Origin: Mycobacterium sp. 1081908.1
GTDB taxonomy: Bacteria; Actinomycetota; Actinomycetes; Mycobacteriales; Mycobacteriaceae
Direction of reading: 5' to 3'
NCBI RefSeq assembly: GCF_001673535.1
Contig: NZ_LZLY01000104.1
Coordinates: 62,001 to 126,000 of the forward strand
Length of the DNA stretch: 64,000 bases
The position numbers were made by a program, and so were the translations under genes. Shown piece by piece: positions 23,346 to 33,522 of the stretch; the stretch's first letter is position 1, and each line of letters starts with the position of its first letter. A model generated the notes under the pieces. It worked only from the letters and a program-made list of their open reading frames with translations, was not told the DNA's origin and searched no databases.

Positions 23346-23395
23346 ACCGTAGAAGCGACGGAGTGTCATTGCATCAGGGAAACCCCTACAGTTTC
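23346..23395 (-). promoter_or_regulatory. Regulon promoter, copy 4
   Basis: On the minus strand the box is GAAACTGTAGGGGTTT then CCCTGATG (23395-23372), and exactly 20 bp later comes TACGGT (23351-23346). The inner part TAGGGGTTTCCCTGA is close to a dyad and resembles the CTVGGGAWWTCCCBAG type of site known for PAS-LuxR regulators. The predicted leader to ATG 23275 is about 64 nt. Confidence 0.7.
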
Positions 23396-23487
23396 AGTAC
23401 GTCCGCGGCTCGATGTGAGGGAGCCTCAGGCTCACCGCAATAGCATCCGTTGGGCTGCAACTTCTTTAAGGACCACCGACCGGTTTT

Positions 23488-26256
23488 CTACTGTTTGGGT
23501 GATTCGGATTCGTGGGTGGGCGAAAGCGCTCGGTAGAGCTCCATGCGGGAGCGGATGTTGAGTTTGCGGTAGATGCGGCTGAGGTTGACTTCGACGGTTT
23601 TGGGGCTGATGAACAGTGTGACGGCGATGTCTCGGTTGGTCATGCCCGTCACGGCCAGCTCGGCGACGCGTTGCTCGGAGGGAGTAAGTCCTTCGGCGCG
23701 CTGCCTGCCGGACATGCCTCGTGCCAGTTCGGCTTTGACGCGGTCGGCCCATAGCCTGGTTCCGAGTTCTTCGAAGGTTTGCAGTGAATCGCGCAATGTG
23801 GCCGCCGCAGAGTCGCGGTGGCGCTGACGTCGTTGGAGCTGGCCGAGCAAAAATTGAGTGCGCGCCCGTTCAAACGGCATGGGCAGCCGTTCGTGTTCGG
23901 TCATGGCGCGCTCGGCGGTCGCGGTCGCCGCCGGCAGGTCGCCGCGACTTGCCTGCAGCATCGCCCGGCAGCGCGCGCCGACGGCCAGCATCCACGCGCG
24001 GTCCAGCCGGCTGCCGTTGCGTTCGAGGGCCTCTACCAACGGCTCGGCGTCATCGAAGCGGCCCAAACCGATCAGAGCCTCCACGGCGTCGGGCACAAAT
24101 CCCGCGACGTAGATCTCCGTCCCTCCCAAAGCCGAATGGAGACGGGCCAGGAGAGGTTCCAGCGTAGTCAGCGCGATTTCGTAGTTGCAGAGCGATACTT
24201 CTAGAAAACCTAACGCGGAAATTTGCCAGACCGACAAGCGGTACATGCCACACCGCTGGCTTACTGGAAGTGCCGCGCCGATGTCACTACGGGCGGCGTC
24301 CTCGTCACCGACGTAGGCGGCGAGGAGTCCTCTGATCGTTTGGGCCACGACGATCGGGATGTCGCCACCCACTTGCAGCGCCCGGTCCATCGCGTCCTCG
24401 GCGATAACGGTCGCTTCGTGAAAGTTGCCCCTCCACATCTCGACCAAGGCGCTGAAGAACGTGACGTATGGCAGGTCGCCTTCTTCGCCACGAACACCGC
24501 AGCGTTGCCGGATGGACATCAAATGTTGGGCGGCTTCGTCGAGCCGACCCGTGAAACTCAGCAGAAGGGCATGTTGCATGCTCGGCCTACACATCAGTGG
24601 GATATCGGCGTCGGGGTCCTCGGCTTCGAGCGCCCGTCGCAGCCCGCCCTCGTCAACGCCGTCACCGTGCATGAAGGCCAACATGACCAGCATGCTGAGC
24701 GCGTGGCTCATCGGCTGCGGCTGCCCGAGTTCGGCGGCATGCTGCACGGCGTTCTGTGCACTCTTTATCGCGCTACGGAGGTCACCGGAGTCGAACAGCG
24801 TAAACGATAGGATGATCGAAATCTGAACCCGCTGTGCAAGCTGATCGCCCACTTCCGCCAGGGCGCGGTCGAACAACGCGGCGGCCTCGGCGTGACTGTC
24901 GTTGCAGAGGCGTACTACACCGAGCAAGTAAAACGCCTCTGCTCGCAGAACGCCGGGCGAGAGCTGGGAGATGGTTTGTTCAAGCGCCTTTCGGGCTCTT
25001 GCCGGGTCTCCGGCAGCGAAGTGGTGAGCGGCCGATTGGATCCAACGCTCCGGAGTATCGGCCCCGAGGCCGATCGCTAACTCCAGGAGCTCAGCGGCGG
25101 CGGCGGGGGCTCCCCTGCCGCGGGCGATCTCTGCTGCCGTGTCAAGAGCCTCTACCGTTTGAGATTCGCCGGTTGCATCGGATAGGGCGAGGTGACGAGC
25201 ACGCAGTTCGGGTTCGGAGACGAGCTCGGCCAGCCGGCGGTGCATCACGCGGCGGCGTATCGGCGCTGCACCGCTGTACACACCATGCGCCAGAATCGGG
25301 TGGGTGAACCGAACGCGGTTGCCATCGACAGCCACCACTGCGTGAGCTTCGGCCTCGCCGAGCAACTCCACGACCCGATCTGGCGCGGTGCCGACCGCTT
25401 GGGCGACCATCTGCACTGTCGGATCGGGGAGGCTGGCGATGGCAAGCAGCGCATCTTCAGCGCCCGCGCCGGCGCGGCCGATTCGTGAGGCTACGAGGTC
25501 GCTGAGGCTATTCGGCAAGCTCAACTCGGTTGTGCGACGATCAGTTTCGATTTCGCGCGCCAGCTCCAACGCGAAGAATGGATTTCCGCCCGAAATTTCA
25601 TGAACGCGTAACAACATGGGCCGGGCAAGTGAGCTACCCAGTCGATCCGCGAGCAGTTGGTGTAGTTGGCCAACTGTCAATGGTTGCAGTTGGATTCGCT
25701 GCACGGCGTCGGGGCTGGGAAGCTGCGGTCGCAATGCTGGTTCTTCGGTACGTGTCGTACACAATAAGGCTGCGCCGGGGGGAAGTCTTCGCGCGGCGAA
25801 CGACACCGCATTGGCGCTGGAGGTATCCAGCCATTGAAGGTCGTCGATGGCGATCACCAGTGGGTCCTGAGTCGCGAGCCGGGTGATTACAGCGAGGAAT
25901 GCCGCAGCTACTGCACGCGCATCAGTGTTGTGCGTGCCGTCTCGGTTGCGGAGCAGGGCGGCGTCCAAGCCGTGTTGCTGTGGTGCGGGCAGGTCCGCCC
26001 AGATGGAGGTGTCGACACGGCTGAGCAGGTCTGCCAGCGCACTGTAGGCCAGTACCGATTCGGCGGCCGCCGCTCGACTGGCCAGCACGCGGAAACCCCG
26101 CTCGCCGGCCTGGGCAACCGCGTCCAGCCAAAGTGTCGTTTTGCCGATACCAGCTTCGCCCTCGATGACCAGGGCAGACGGCTCGCGGAGCGCCGAGTCA
26201 AGGAAGTCGGCGAGGGCCCGCTCCTCTGCCTGTCGGCTGACGATTCGCTCCACCAT
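23488..26256 (-). CDS. LAL-type LuxR regulator (AAA ATPase + HTH), copy A
   Basis: A 922-aa large ATP-binding LuxR-family regulator. The N-terminal AAA/NACHT-like ATPase has Walker A GEAGIGKT (residues 33-40) and Walker B PLVIAIDDLQWLD. The middle is a long helical repeat region (TPR-like). Residues of about 857-912 are the LuxR HTH (LTPSEQRVAELAVTGMTNRD, IAVTLFISPKTVEVN, LSRIYRKLNIRSR). Such proteins act as ligand- and ATP-gated activators, as in MalT. The start is 3 bp after the stop of copy B, so the two form one operon. It is a good candidate for controlling the shared promoters at 16.4-23.4 kb, though this is inference. Confidence 0.92.
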   Translation of the reverse strand: MVERIVSRQAEERALADFLDSALREPSALVIEGEAGIGKTTLWLDAVAQAGERGFRVLASRAAAAESVLAYSALADLLSRVDTSIWADLPAPQQHGLDAALLRNRDGTHNTDARAVAAAFLAVITRLATQDPLVIAIDDLQWLDTSSANAVSFAARRLPPGAALLCTTRTEEPALRPQLPSPDAVQRIQLQPLTVGQLHQLLADRLGSSLARPMLLRVHEISGGNPFFALELAREIETDRRTTELSLPNSLSDLVASRIGRAGAGAEDALLAIASLPDPTVQMVAQAVGTAPDRVVELLGEAEAHAVVAVDGNRVRFTHPILAHGVYSGAAPIRRRVMHRRLAELVSEPELRARHLALSDATGESQTVEALDTAAEIARGRGAPAAAAELLELAIGLGADTPERWIQSAAHHFAAGDPARARKALEQTISQLSPGVLRAEAFYLLGVVRLCNDSHAEAAALFDRALAEVGDQLAQRVQISIILSFTLFDSGDLRSAIKSAQNAVQHAAELGQPQPMSHALSMLVMLAFMHGDGVDEGGLRRALEAEDPDADIPLMCRPSMQHALLLSFTGRLDEAAQHLMSIRQRCGVRGEEGDLPYVTFFSALVEMWRGNFHEATVIAEDAMDRALQVGGDIPIVVAQTIRGLLAAYVGDEDAARSDIGAALPVSQRCGMYRLSVWQISALGFLEVSLCNYEIALTTLEPLLARLHSALGGTEIYVAGFVPDAVEALIGLGRFDDAEPLVEALERNGSRLDRAWMLAVGARCRAMLQASRGDLPAATATAERAMTEHERLPMPFERARTQFLLGQLQRRQRHRDSAAATLRDSLQTFEELGTRLWADRVKAELARGMSGRQRAEGLTPSEQRVAELAVTGMTNRDIAVTLFISPKTVEVNLSRIYRKLNIRSRMELYRALSPTHESESPKQ

Positions 26257-26259
26257 TTC

Positions 26260-29028
26260 CTACTGTCTGGGTGGTTCGGATTCGCCGCTGGGCTCAAGTG
26301 CTCGGTAGAGCTCCATGCGGGAGCGGATGTTGAGCTTGCGGTAGATGCGGCTGAGGTTGACTTCGACGGTCTTGGGGCTGATGAATAACGCTGCGGCGAT
26401 GTCTCGGTTGGTCATGCCCGATACCGCCAGCTCGGCGACGCGCTGTTCGGATGGGGTAAGTCCCTCGGCGCGACGGCGGCCCGAGATGCCTCTGGCCATT
26501 TCGGCTTTGACGCGATCGGCCCACAACGTGGTGCCGAGCCGCTCGAAGGTATCCATCGCCGCGCGCAGTGTGGTTGTCGCAGCGTCGCGGTGGCGTTGCC
26601 GACGTTGCAGCTGACCGAGCAGCAGCTGTGTTCGGGCCCGCTCGAATGGCATCGGAAGGCGGTCGTGTTCGCTCATTGCGCGCTCGGCCGTCGTGGTGGC
26701 TGCGATGAGCTCGCCGCGTGCGGCGAGCAGCATGGCGCGACAACGCGCGCCCGCTGCGAGCATCCAGGCGCGGTCGAGTCGACGCCCGTTGCGCTCCAGA
26801 GCTTCGATCAGTGGCTCGGCGTCGTCGAGATGGCCCAGGTTGATCATCGCCTCGACGGCATCGGGTACGGAGGAGGCCGCAACGATCTCAGTCGAATCCG
26901 GCGCCGCCCAAAAATCGGAGAGCAGCGGCTGCAGAGTGTCAAGCGCCGCTTGGGAATTGCCCAGTGATAGCTCCAGAAACCCCAACGCCGTGATGGCCCA
27001 CCGGACCAGCCGGAACGTACCGCTGCGTTGGCTGGCTGCCAGCGCGTCCGCGACGTCGCGCCGGACCTCGGGCTCGCGCCCGGCATAAGCGCCGAGCCAC
27101 CCGCGGGCGATCAGGGCGGATATGACCGCCACATCGCGGCCGACTTGCAGCCCAATCTCCATGGTGTCTTCGGCCGCTAGATTGGCGTCGACGAAGTTGC
27201 CGAGCCAGCATTCGACAAGGACACGGTGGAAGGTAACAATGCTCAATTCGCCTTCATCGCCGTTTTCCATGGCATCTCGCCGAATTGACCGCATTTCCGA
27301 ACTGGCCCGTTCGAGCTGCCCGGTGAAAGCGAGCAGCAGCGCGTTGTGAACTTTAGGCCGGAAAGGTATCGGCGCGTAGAACTCGTTGTCGGCCAACTCA
27401 AGTGCGGTTTGCATGCTGGCCTCATCGAAGCCATCGCCGCGAAGGAAGTCCATCAGAACACGCATGCTCAGCGCCTGGCTCAGGGGATGCGATTCCCCAA
27501 GCCCCTCGGCGCACGCGACGGCATCATGGGCAGTAGCCACAGCTTCGTCGAGGCGACCCGCGTTGAACAGCGCCCATGACAACATGACTAATACGGGGAC
27601 CCGCAAATTGAGTTCGTCGCCCACTTCGCTGAGTGCGCGTTGTAACAAATCGGCCGCCTCGAGGTAGCCCTCGTCGTACAGGCGCACAACGGCGAGCAAA
27701 CTGACTGCTTCGGCCCGCAGGGTTCCGGGCGCCAGTCGTTGGACGCACTGTTCGAGGAGCTGCCGGGCGCGTTGGTGATCGCCGGCGAAGAAATAGCTAT
27801 GGGCACAACGGATCCGGCGCTCGGGCGTGTCTCCCTCCAGGCTGATTGCCAGTTCAAGCAGTTCGGCTGCCGCGGCGGGAGCTCCCCGACTGCGGGCGAT
27901 GTCTGCGGCGGTGTCGAGGGCTTCCATGGTTTGCGGTTCGCCGACGGTGTCAGACAGGGCGAGGTGCCGCGCCCGCAGTTCGGGTTCGGTGACGAGTTCG
28001 GCCAGGCGGCGGTGCATTGCGCGGCGGCGGCGCGGCGCTGCACCGCTATACACGCCATGGGCGAGTATCGGATGGGTGAATCGCAGGCGGTTGCCGTCGA
28101 TAGCTACTACCCCCTGGGTTTCGGCCTCGCCGAGCAAATCCACGACGCGATCCGACGCGGTGCCGATTGCTTGGGCGACCACCTGCACGGTGGGGTCCGG
28201 AAGGCTGGCCATCGCGAGCAGCGCGTCTTCAGCGTCAGCGCCGGCCCGACCGATTCGCGAGCTCACCAGGTCGCCGAGGCTACTCGGCAAGCTCAACTCA
28301 GTGGTGCGACCGTCAGTTTCGATTTCGCGAGCCAGTTCCAATCCGAAAAACGGGTTTCCGCCAGAGATTTCGTGAACTCGCAGTAATAGGGGACGGGCCA
28401 GCGAGCTACCCAACCGAAGCATAAGGAGCTGGTGTAGTTCGCCGACTGTCAACGGCTGCAGTCGGATTCGGCGGGTCGCGTCCGGACTGGGAAGCTGTAC
28501 CCGCAGCGCCGCCTCATCCGCCCGTACCGTGCACAACAACGCCGCACCCTCTGGAAGTCTGCGCGCCGCGAACGATATGACGTTGGCGCTAGAGGTATCC
28601 ACCCACTGCAGGTCGTCGACGGCGAGCATGATCGGGCCCTCGGTGGCGAGTCGGTCGATGATGGCCACGAACGCCGCTGCCACCGCCCGCGCATCGGTGT
28701 CCTGAGTGTCGTTGCGGCGACGCAAAAGAGCCGCATCCAAGCCCTGTTGCTGTGGTCCTGGCAGCTCTGCCCATAGCGAGTGGTCGACGTGGCTCAGCAG
28801 GTCCGCCAGCGCGGCGTAGGCCAGCACCGACTCGGCGGGCGCGGCGCGGCTGGTGAGAACACGGAAGCCGCGCTCGCGCGCCCTTTCCACAGCGTCGAGC
28901 CAGAGTGTCGTCTTACCGATGCCCGGTTCGCCCTCGATGACCAACGCGGACGGTTCCAGGAGTGCTGAATCAAGAAAGCCGACGAGGGCCTGCTCTTCTG
29001 CCTGCCGGCTTACGATTCGCTCTGACAT
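26260..29028 (-). CDS. LAL-type LuxR regulator (AAA ATPase + HTH), copy B
   Basis: A 922-aa regulator, the same length as copy A and similar along its whole length. The start is placed at ATG 29028 because SERIVSRQAEEQALVGFLDSA aligns with the N-terminus of copy A; upstream codons do not align. Walker A is GEPGIGKT and Walker B is PIMLAVDDLQWVD, and the C-terminal HTH is nearly identical to copy A (ISPKTVEVNLSRIYRKLN). Near-identical recognition helices suggest both bind the same DNA site, while the more divergent middle regions may sense different ligands. It is the first gene of a two-gene operon. No clear ribosome site is visible. Confidence 0.92.
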   Translation of the reverse strand: MSERIVSRQAEEQALVGFLDSALLEPSALVIEGEPGIGKTTLWLDAVERARERGFRVLTSRAAPAESVLAYAALADLLSHVDHSLWAELPGPQQQGLDAALLRRRNDTQDTDARAVAAAFVAIIDRLATEGPIMLAVDDLQWVDTSSANVISFAARRLPEGAALLCTVRADEAALRVQLPSPDATRRIRLQPLTVGELHQLLMLRLGSSLARPLLLRVHEISGGNPFFGLELAREIETDGRTTELSLPSSLGDLVSSRIGRAGADAEDALLAMASLPDPTVQVVAQAIGTASDRVVDLLGEAETQGVVAIDGNRLRFTHPILAHGVYSGAAPRRRRAMHRRLAELVTEPELRARHLALSDTVGEPQTMEALDTAADIARSRGAPAAAAELLELAISLEGDTPERRIRCAHSYFFAGDHQRARQLLEQCVQRLAPGTLRAEAVSLLAVVRLYDEGYLEAADLLQRALSEVGDELNLRVPVLVMLSWALFNAGRLDEAVATAHDAVACAEGLGESHPLSQALSMRVLMDFLRGDGFDEASMQTALELADNEFYAPIPFRPKVHNALLLAFTGQLERASSEMRSIRRDAMENGDEGELSIVTFHRVLVECWLGNFVDANLAAEDTMEIGLQVGRDVAVISALIARGWLGAYAGREPEVRRDVADALAASQRSGTFRLVRWAITALGFLELSLGNSQAALDTLQPLLSDFWAAPDSTEIVAASSVPDAVEAMINLGHLDDAEPLIEALERNGRRLDRAWMLAAGARCRAMLLAARGELIAATTTAERAMSEHDRLPMPFERARTQLLLGQLQRRQRHRDAATTTLRAAMDTFERLGTTLWADRVKAEMARGISGRRRAEGLTPSEQRVAELAVSGMTNRDIAAALFISPKTVEVNLSRIYRKLNIRSRMELYRALEPSGESEPPRQ

Positions 29029-29309
29029 CGTTGACCCGTGCCTGGCCTCAGAATGTCCCGTCGCCACGGGTGCAAGCACTATGAGCGAACCGTGTGAGCA
29101 TTTTTGTCCCGTATGAGATTGCTTTGAACAATCAACCAGCGTATTAAAGCGGCGCCAAGGCGCCACCCGATTGCTCAATCTGGGAAGTTACTGGAAACTA
29201 CCTGTGTTTCAGCGGGTCGCGCAGTGTGAGTCGGTGAGGTCGGGAGTCGGCGGCGGCGGCCCCGGGCGTGGATGCCGATTTCGATTGTGGGCAGCAGTGT
29301 TAGGCGAAC

Positions 29310-30215
29310 CTATCGCACCGCCTGCTGCCAGGCGACGATGCGATCGGCCAGCTCAGGGCCGCTGTCTTCCTGAATGAAATGGCTGGCGTTGATGCGGGCA
29401 TGCGGCTGGCCGGCCGCGCCCGGGATGTGCTTGATCAGGGCACGGTCGGCGGCGCCGAGGATCGGGTCGCGATACCCAAAGATGGTCAGGCAGGGTTTGT
29501 CCCATTGGCCCAGGGCTTTCCAGGCGGCGCGGTTGGCCGGAATCGCGGGATCGTGGGGAGAAGTCGGCACCAACTGCGGGAACGCGCGGGCCCCGGCCTG
29601 ATACGTCTTGTCCGGGAAGGGCGCGTCGTAGCCGGCCCGCACCTTGGTCGGAACCCTGCGGACGGTGCCGACGGACACCAGGCGGCCGGCGGGCAGCACG
29701 GGGGAGTAGCGCGCGAAGGCCCGCCACGCATAGAAAGCGGGCGGGGTGCGTTGCTGGGCCGTCGGGAGAAAACCGTTGGCGATTACCAGCCGCGATATCC
29801 GATCACTTTGCTCGGCGGCGATGCGCAAACCGATGAGCGATCCCCAGTCCTGGACGAACAGCGTGACGTCCTTCAGGTTGAGGCGCTCGATCCACGACGT
29901 CACCCACTCCACGTGCCGCAGATAGGTGTAATCCTCGATCCTGCTGGGCTTGTCGGAGCGGCCAAAGCCGATCAGATCAGGCGCGAGCACGCGGTTTCCG
30001 GCATCGGCCAGCGGCGGAATCATCGTCCGGTACAGGTAGCTCCACGTGGGCTCGCCGTGCAGCAGCACGATCGGCGGGCCATCCGCTGGACCCTCGTCGA
30101 GAAAGTGCATTCGCAGCGGCTGGGTGTCGCTTGCTGCCACGTTGAGATAGTTCGCTACGAACGGATAGCCCTCCAGGTTTTCGAATCGGGAATCCGGGGT
30201 TCGCAGCACATCCAC
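29310..30215 (-). CDS. dhmA: Haloalkane dehalogenase (Rv2296/DhmA type)
   Basis: A 301-aa alpha/beta hydrolase. The oxyanion region is [13 protein letters not shown], the nucleophile is Asp123 in [11 protein letters not shown], and the catalytic His is in [11 protein letters not shown] near the C-terminus. It hydrolyses carbon-halogen bonds; its physiological substrate in mycobacteria is unknown. GTG 30215 is chosen because GGAGGAG lies about 6 bp upstream and [11 protein letters not shown] matches the start of Rv2296 as I recall it. It is collinear with the M. tuberculosis order htpG - Rv2296 - Rv2294. It is divergent from the DUF2652 gene. Confidence 0.93.
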   Translation of the reverse strand: MDVLRTPDSRFENLEGYPFVANYLNVAASDTQPLRMHFLDEGPADGPPIVLLHGEPTWSYLYRTMIPPLADAGNRVLAPDLIGFGRSDKPSRIEDYTYLRHVEWVTSWIERLNLKDVTLFVQDWGSLIGLRIAAEQSDRISRLVIANGFLPTAQQRTPPAFYAWRAFARYSPVLPAGRLVSVGTVRRVPTKVRAGYDAPFPDKTYQAGARAFPQLVPTSPHDPAIPANRAAWKALGQWDKPCLTIFGYRDPILGAADRALIKHIPGAAGQPHARINASHFIQEDSGPELADRIVAWQQAVR

Positions 30216-30329
30216 ATTCAGCTCCTCCGGTGAGCGGGCACCTCTGCAAGCCTCTCTCTCCGAACGCCCCTTCGTCCAGTACGAGATTTCATTGAGGCTG
30301 TCAGTGGGGGCCACTACACTCCAAAATTC

Positions 30330-31064
30330 ATGGCCATCCGGCACGCGGTTCTGCTGATCGCCGACATCAGCGGATACACCGACTACATGAATTGGAACCG
30401 GACGCACCTGGCGCACGCGCAGCAGACGGTGGCCGGGCTGCTGGAGGCGGTTATCGATGCTGGTAAAGGGCTAAAGCTGGCGAAACTGGAGGGCGACGCC
30501 GCGTTCTTCTGGGAGCCCGACGGCAATGCCAAAGTGCTGGTGTGTGACCGGCTGTCACGGATGCGCCGGTCGTTCCTCGCGAAGCGGGAGCACTTCAAAG
30601 CCGACATCGCCTGCGAGTGTGCAAGCTGCGTACAGCTGGACAAGCTGTCGCTCAAATTCGTCGTCCACCAGGGCGAGGTGGCCGAGCAGCGGGTCAAACG
30701 CCACACCGAGCTCGCCGGTGTCGACGTCATCCTCGTCCACCGGATGCTGAAAAACTCGGTACCCGTAGCTGAATACGTGCTGATGACCGACCCCGTGGCC
30801 GAGTGCCTCGACGAATCGACCCGCGGCCTGTGCAAGCCGCTGATCCACGACTTCGCCGGGATCGGAAACACCTCGACGCACTACATCGACCTCGCGACGT
30901 CGGAGGTGGCGCCGACCGTGCCGGAACGCGGCTTCTTCGGGCGGCTGGGAAAGACGACGAAGTTCGAATTGAGTACGCTGCCGTTCCTCCTGGGCCTCAA
31001 GAAGCCAGCCGAGGGCTTCCGAAACCTCGGCCGCCGCGGCGCCGAGGAAATCCCCGCCCTCTGA
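30330..31064 (+). CDS. DUF2652 protein (nucleotide-cyclase-like fold)
   Basis: A 244-aa cytosolic protein. [15 protein letters not shown] at the N-terminus resembles the metal-binding strand of class III adenylate cyclases, and [13 protein letters not shown] resembles the second acidic strand, as described for DUF2652. A Cys pair (ACECASC, residues of about 91-97) is unusual and could bind metal. A C-terminal START/SRPBCC-like segment is possible but not clear. Whether it has cyclase activity is unknown. It sits between the dehalogenase and aminotransferase genes and converges with the latter. Confidence 0.75.
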   Translation: MAIRHAVLLIADISGYTDYMNWNRTHLAHAQQTVAGLLEAVIDAGKGLKLAKLEGDAAFFWEPDGNAKVLVCDRLSRMRRSFLAKREHFKADIACECASCVQLDKLSLKFVVHQGEVAEQRVKRHTELAGVDVILVHRMLKNSVPVAEYVLMTDPVAECLDESTRGLCKPLIHDFAGIGNTSTHYIDLATSEVAPTVPERGFFGRLGKTTKFELSTLPFLLGLKKPAEGFRNLGRRGAEEIPAL

Positions 31065-31093
31065 AAATCGCTGTTTAAGAAGAACTTCGGCGC

Positions 31094-32290
31094 TCATCGC
31101 TGCGCAAGGGCGCGGCCCATTCGCGATACGGCCTCGGTGAGAATCGCTTGCGAGGTAGCGAAGTTCAGCCGCACGTGCCCGGCTCCGCCGGTACCGAAGA
31201 CGTGGCCCGAACTGAGCGCGACGCGGGCGTGATCGAGGAACCACCGGGCGGGGCCCGATAGATCGGCGACCACGGCGAGCCTCCCGGTTTCCTCTTCGTC
31301 GAACCCGAGCGCCCGGCAATCGAGCCAGGCGAGGTAAGTGCCTTGCGGCCGTCGGTATTTCACGTCGGGCAGGTGCTCGGCGACCAGATCGCCCAGCAAG
31401 GCCCGGTTCGCGTCCAGGCCCGCCAACAGCGCGTCGAGCCACTCACCGCCGCTGCGGAACGCTTCGGCGTGCGCGATGATGCCGAGGTGGCTCGGCCCAT
31501 GCCCGACCTCCTCCGGCATGCGGTGCAGGTCCGCGGCCGACTCCGGACCGGCAATGGCCAGGGCCGCCTTCAGCCCGGACAGGTTCCACGCCTTCGAAGC
31601 CGACGTCAGGGCGAACGCGTTCTCGGCACCGGGAACGGTTAGATACGGGACGAAGCGTGCACCGGGGAGGATGACCGGTGCGTGAATCTCGTCCGACACC
31701 ACCCGGACTCCGAACCGGCGGGCCAGTTCGGCGACCCCGCGCAGTTCGTCGAAGGTGTGCACCGCCCCCGTCGGGTTGTGCGGATTGCACAACAGGTAGG
31801 CGGCCTGCCCGCCCGAAGTGCACGCACGCGCGAACGCTTCCTCCAAGGCGCCCAAATCAATTCGGCCCTCGGCGTCCAGGGGCGATTCGATCACGCGCCG
31901 GCCGTCGTGCGTGACGAAAGCGTAGAACGGCGCGTACACCGGTGAGTTGACGACGACGGCGTCGCCGCGGTCGGTGACCAGACGCAGCGTCTCGACGATG
32001 CCGAGCATGACGTCCGGAACGGTCGCGGTGCGGCCCACCTCCAGGTCGTGCCATTGCCAACGCCGCGAAGCGAATTCGCCGACCGCCTCGGCGAACGCGT
32101 GGCCGGCGGGATAGCCGGTATCGCCAATGTCGATGGCTGCGCGGAGGGCATCGGCGATCGTGGGCGCGAGCTGGACGTCCATCTCCGCGACCCACAGCGG
32201 CACCACGTCGGCCGGGTGCGCGCGCCACTTCATGCTGGTGCGGGCTCGCAACTGTTGCAGCGTGAGTTCTTCGAGCGGATTAAACGTCAC
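31094..32290 (-). CDS. MalY/PatB-type PLP aminotransferase / C-S lyase (Rv2294 type)
   Basis: A 398-aa fold-type I PLP enzyme. [15 protein letters not shown], the DEIH motif ([11 protein letters not shown]) and the Schiff-base Lys in [15 protein letters not shown] are all present, and the C-terminal Arg is in [10 protein letters not shown]. The MalY/PatB subgroup cleaves cystathionine and other cysteine S-conjugates. It corresponds to Rv2294 in M. tuberculosis by similarity and order. It is 19 bp downstream of the reductase at 32310 on the same strand, so the two may be co-transcribed. Confidence 0.9.
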   Translation of the reverse strand: MTFNPLEELTLQQLRARTSMKWRAHPADVVPLWVAEMDVQLAPTIADALRAAIDIGDTGYPAGHAFAEAVGEFASRRWQWHDLEVGRTATVPDVMLGIVETLRLVTDRGDAVVVNSPVYAPFYAFVTHDGRRVIESPLDAEGRIDLGALEEAFARACTSGGQAAYLLCNPHNPTGAVHTFDELRGVAELARRFGVRVVSDEIHAPVILPGARFVPYLTVPGAENAFALTSASKAWNLSGLKAALAIAGPESAADLHRMPEEVGHGPSHLGIIAHAEAFRSGGEWLDALLAGLDANRALLGDLVAEHLPDVKYRRPQGTYLAWLDCRALGFDEEETGRLAVVADLSGPARWFLDHARVALSSGHVFGTGGAGHVRLNFATSQAILTEAVSRMGRALAQR

Positions 32291-32309
32291 TCGGGCAGAT
32301 TAAGCCAGA

Positions 32310-33404
32310 TCACGTAGCGAACGCGTACTTTGGAATCGTCAGCGGCAGGTCGACCGAACTCAGCAGCCCGGGTTCCGCCGCAACGACATACGGCACGGCG
32401 TTGACGACGCGCATCGCGGTAGCGACCATCGCGCCCGCCCCGGACGTCATGCCCGCGATCCCGGCCTTGCGCGGATCTTTCAGCGTGGCCGCCAGGGTGC
32501 ACTCGATGTCGGGGTCGCCGGTGATCGCGATGCGGTACGACAGGTCGCCGATCCCGGTCGGCCAATCGGGGGCGACGTCGTGCGCGAGCCGGGTCACATG
32601 CTCGATGACGATGGCCTCGCGACCGTCGACCACCCCGATCGCCTGCATGCGCAGCGCGCCGCACGTCCCGGCCGCGACGGTGCCCATCGCAACTTCCAGC
32701 GTCCGGTTGGTCACCGCCCGGTCGAAACTCTCGCGCACTTCCTGGACTTCGACCCCCAGCGCGTCGGCGACCAACCGGATTTGCCCCTGCCATTCGCCGG
32801 CGATCGCGCCCGGATAGCCGATCCAGGGCTGGTATTCGAGCGGGCGGCCGAAACCCAGCGCGTCGCTCATGATGTCGGGCACCCCGTAGTCGTCGTACAG
32901 GCCGATTTCGAACGCGTGGATCTTCTCGATCGACGACGACTGCGTCGACAGCACCAAGGGCAGGTAATCGGCGGCGAACCCGGGCTCGATGCCCGACGCG
33001 TACAGCGACACCTGCCCCCGCCTGGCCGCGGCGACGAGTTGGTCGCGCCACTCCGCGGGTTCGTAGGCGTGCGGGTTGACCAGCCGCGTGGTGCTGGTCG
33101 TGACGACGTTGATGCCCGCCTCGAGCAGCATCACGTAATCCGGGATGGCGAGCGCGTCGCGTTCCGGGCCGCTGGCCGCGTAGATCACGCAGTCGGGTTT
33201 CAGGGCGATCAGCGCGTCCGCGTCGTTGGTGGCGGCAAGGCCGATCGGCTCGCCGTTGGCCAGTTCGCCGGCGTCCTTGCCGACTTTCTCGTCCGAGTGC
33301 ACCCACACGCCGACCAGATCCAGGTTGGGGCGCCGCTGGATGGCGCGGATGGCGATCGAGCCGATGCCGCCGGTCGCCCATACCACCACGCGATGAGCGG
33401 TCAT
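32310..33404 (-). CDS. DapB-like NAD(P)H-dependent reductase/amine dehydrogenase, copy 1
   Basis: A 364-aa oxidoreductase with an N-terminal Rossmann fold (VVVWATGGIGSIAIRAI, then LVGVWVHSDEKVGKDAGEL). CVIYAASGPERDALAIPDYVMLLEAGINVVTTS is typical of the dihydrodipicolinate reductase / 2,4-diaminopentanoate dehydrogenase-like family of mycobacteria. GAGGAG precedes ATG 33404. The paralogue at 34532 is similar throughout. In mycobacteria such genes often flank P450s and LLM enzymes in lipophilic-substrate catabolism; the true substrate is unknown. It is divergent from an LLM gene, across a TetR-type operator. Confidence 0.82.
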   Translation of the reverse strand: MTAHRVVVWATGGIGSIAIRAIQRRPNLDLVGVWVHSDEKVGKDAGELANGEPIGLAATNDADALIALKPDCVIYAASGPERDALAIPDYVMLLEAGINVVTTSTTRLVNPHAYEPAEWRDQLVAAARRGQVSLYASGIEPGFAADYLPLVLSTQSSSIEKIHAFEIGLYDDYGVPDIMSDALGFGRPLEYQPWIGYPGAIAGEWQGQIRLVADALGVEVQEVRESFDRAVTNRTLEVAMGTVAAGTCGALRMQAIGVVDGREAIVIEHVTRLAHDVAPDWPTGIGDLSYRIAITGDPDIECTLAATLKDPRKAGIAGMTSGAGAMVATAMRVVNAVPYVVAAEPGLLSSVDLPLTIPKYAFAT

Positions 33405-33497
33405 CTTGCTCCTCTCAGGTGCGCGCGATGAAAGCCGAGGCGGCCGTTGCTCTTACGTCGCAAGCTAACAGCCGCAAGCGAAAGCGGTCAAGGACTT

Positions 33498-33517
33498 AAG
33501 AAAGCGGACACTATCTT
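33498..33517. promoter_or_regulatory. Probable TetR operator, second site
   Basis: AAGAAAGCGGACACTATCTT matches the inverse complement of the dyad before the TetR gene (38789-38808) at 16 of 20 positions, including the whole CACTATCTT half. It lies in the divergent region between the reductase (33404) and LLM (33537) genes. Control by the TetR at 38816 is inferred. Confidence 0.5.
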
Positions 33518-33522
33518 AGTGA

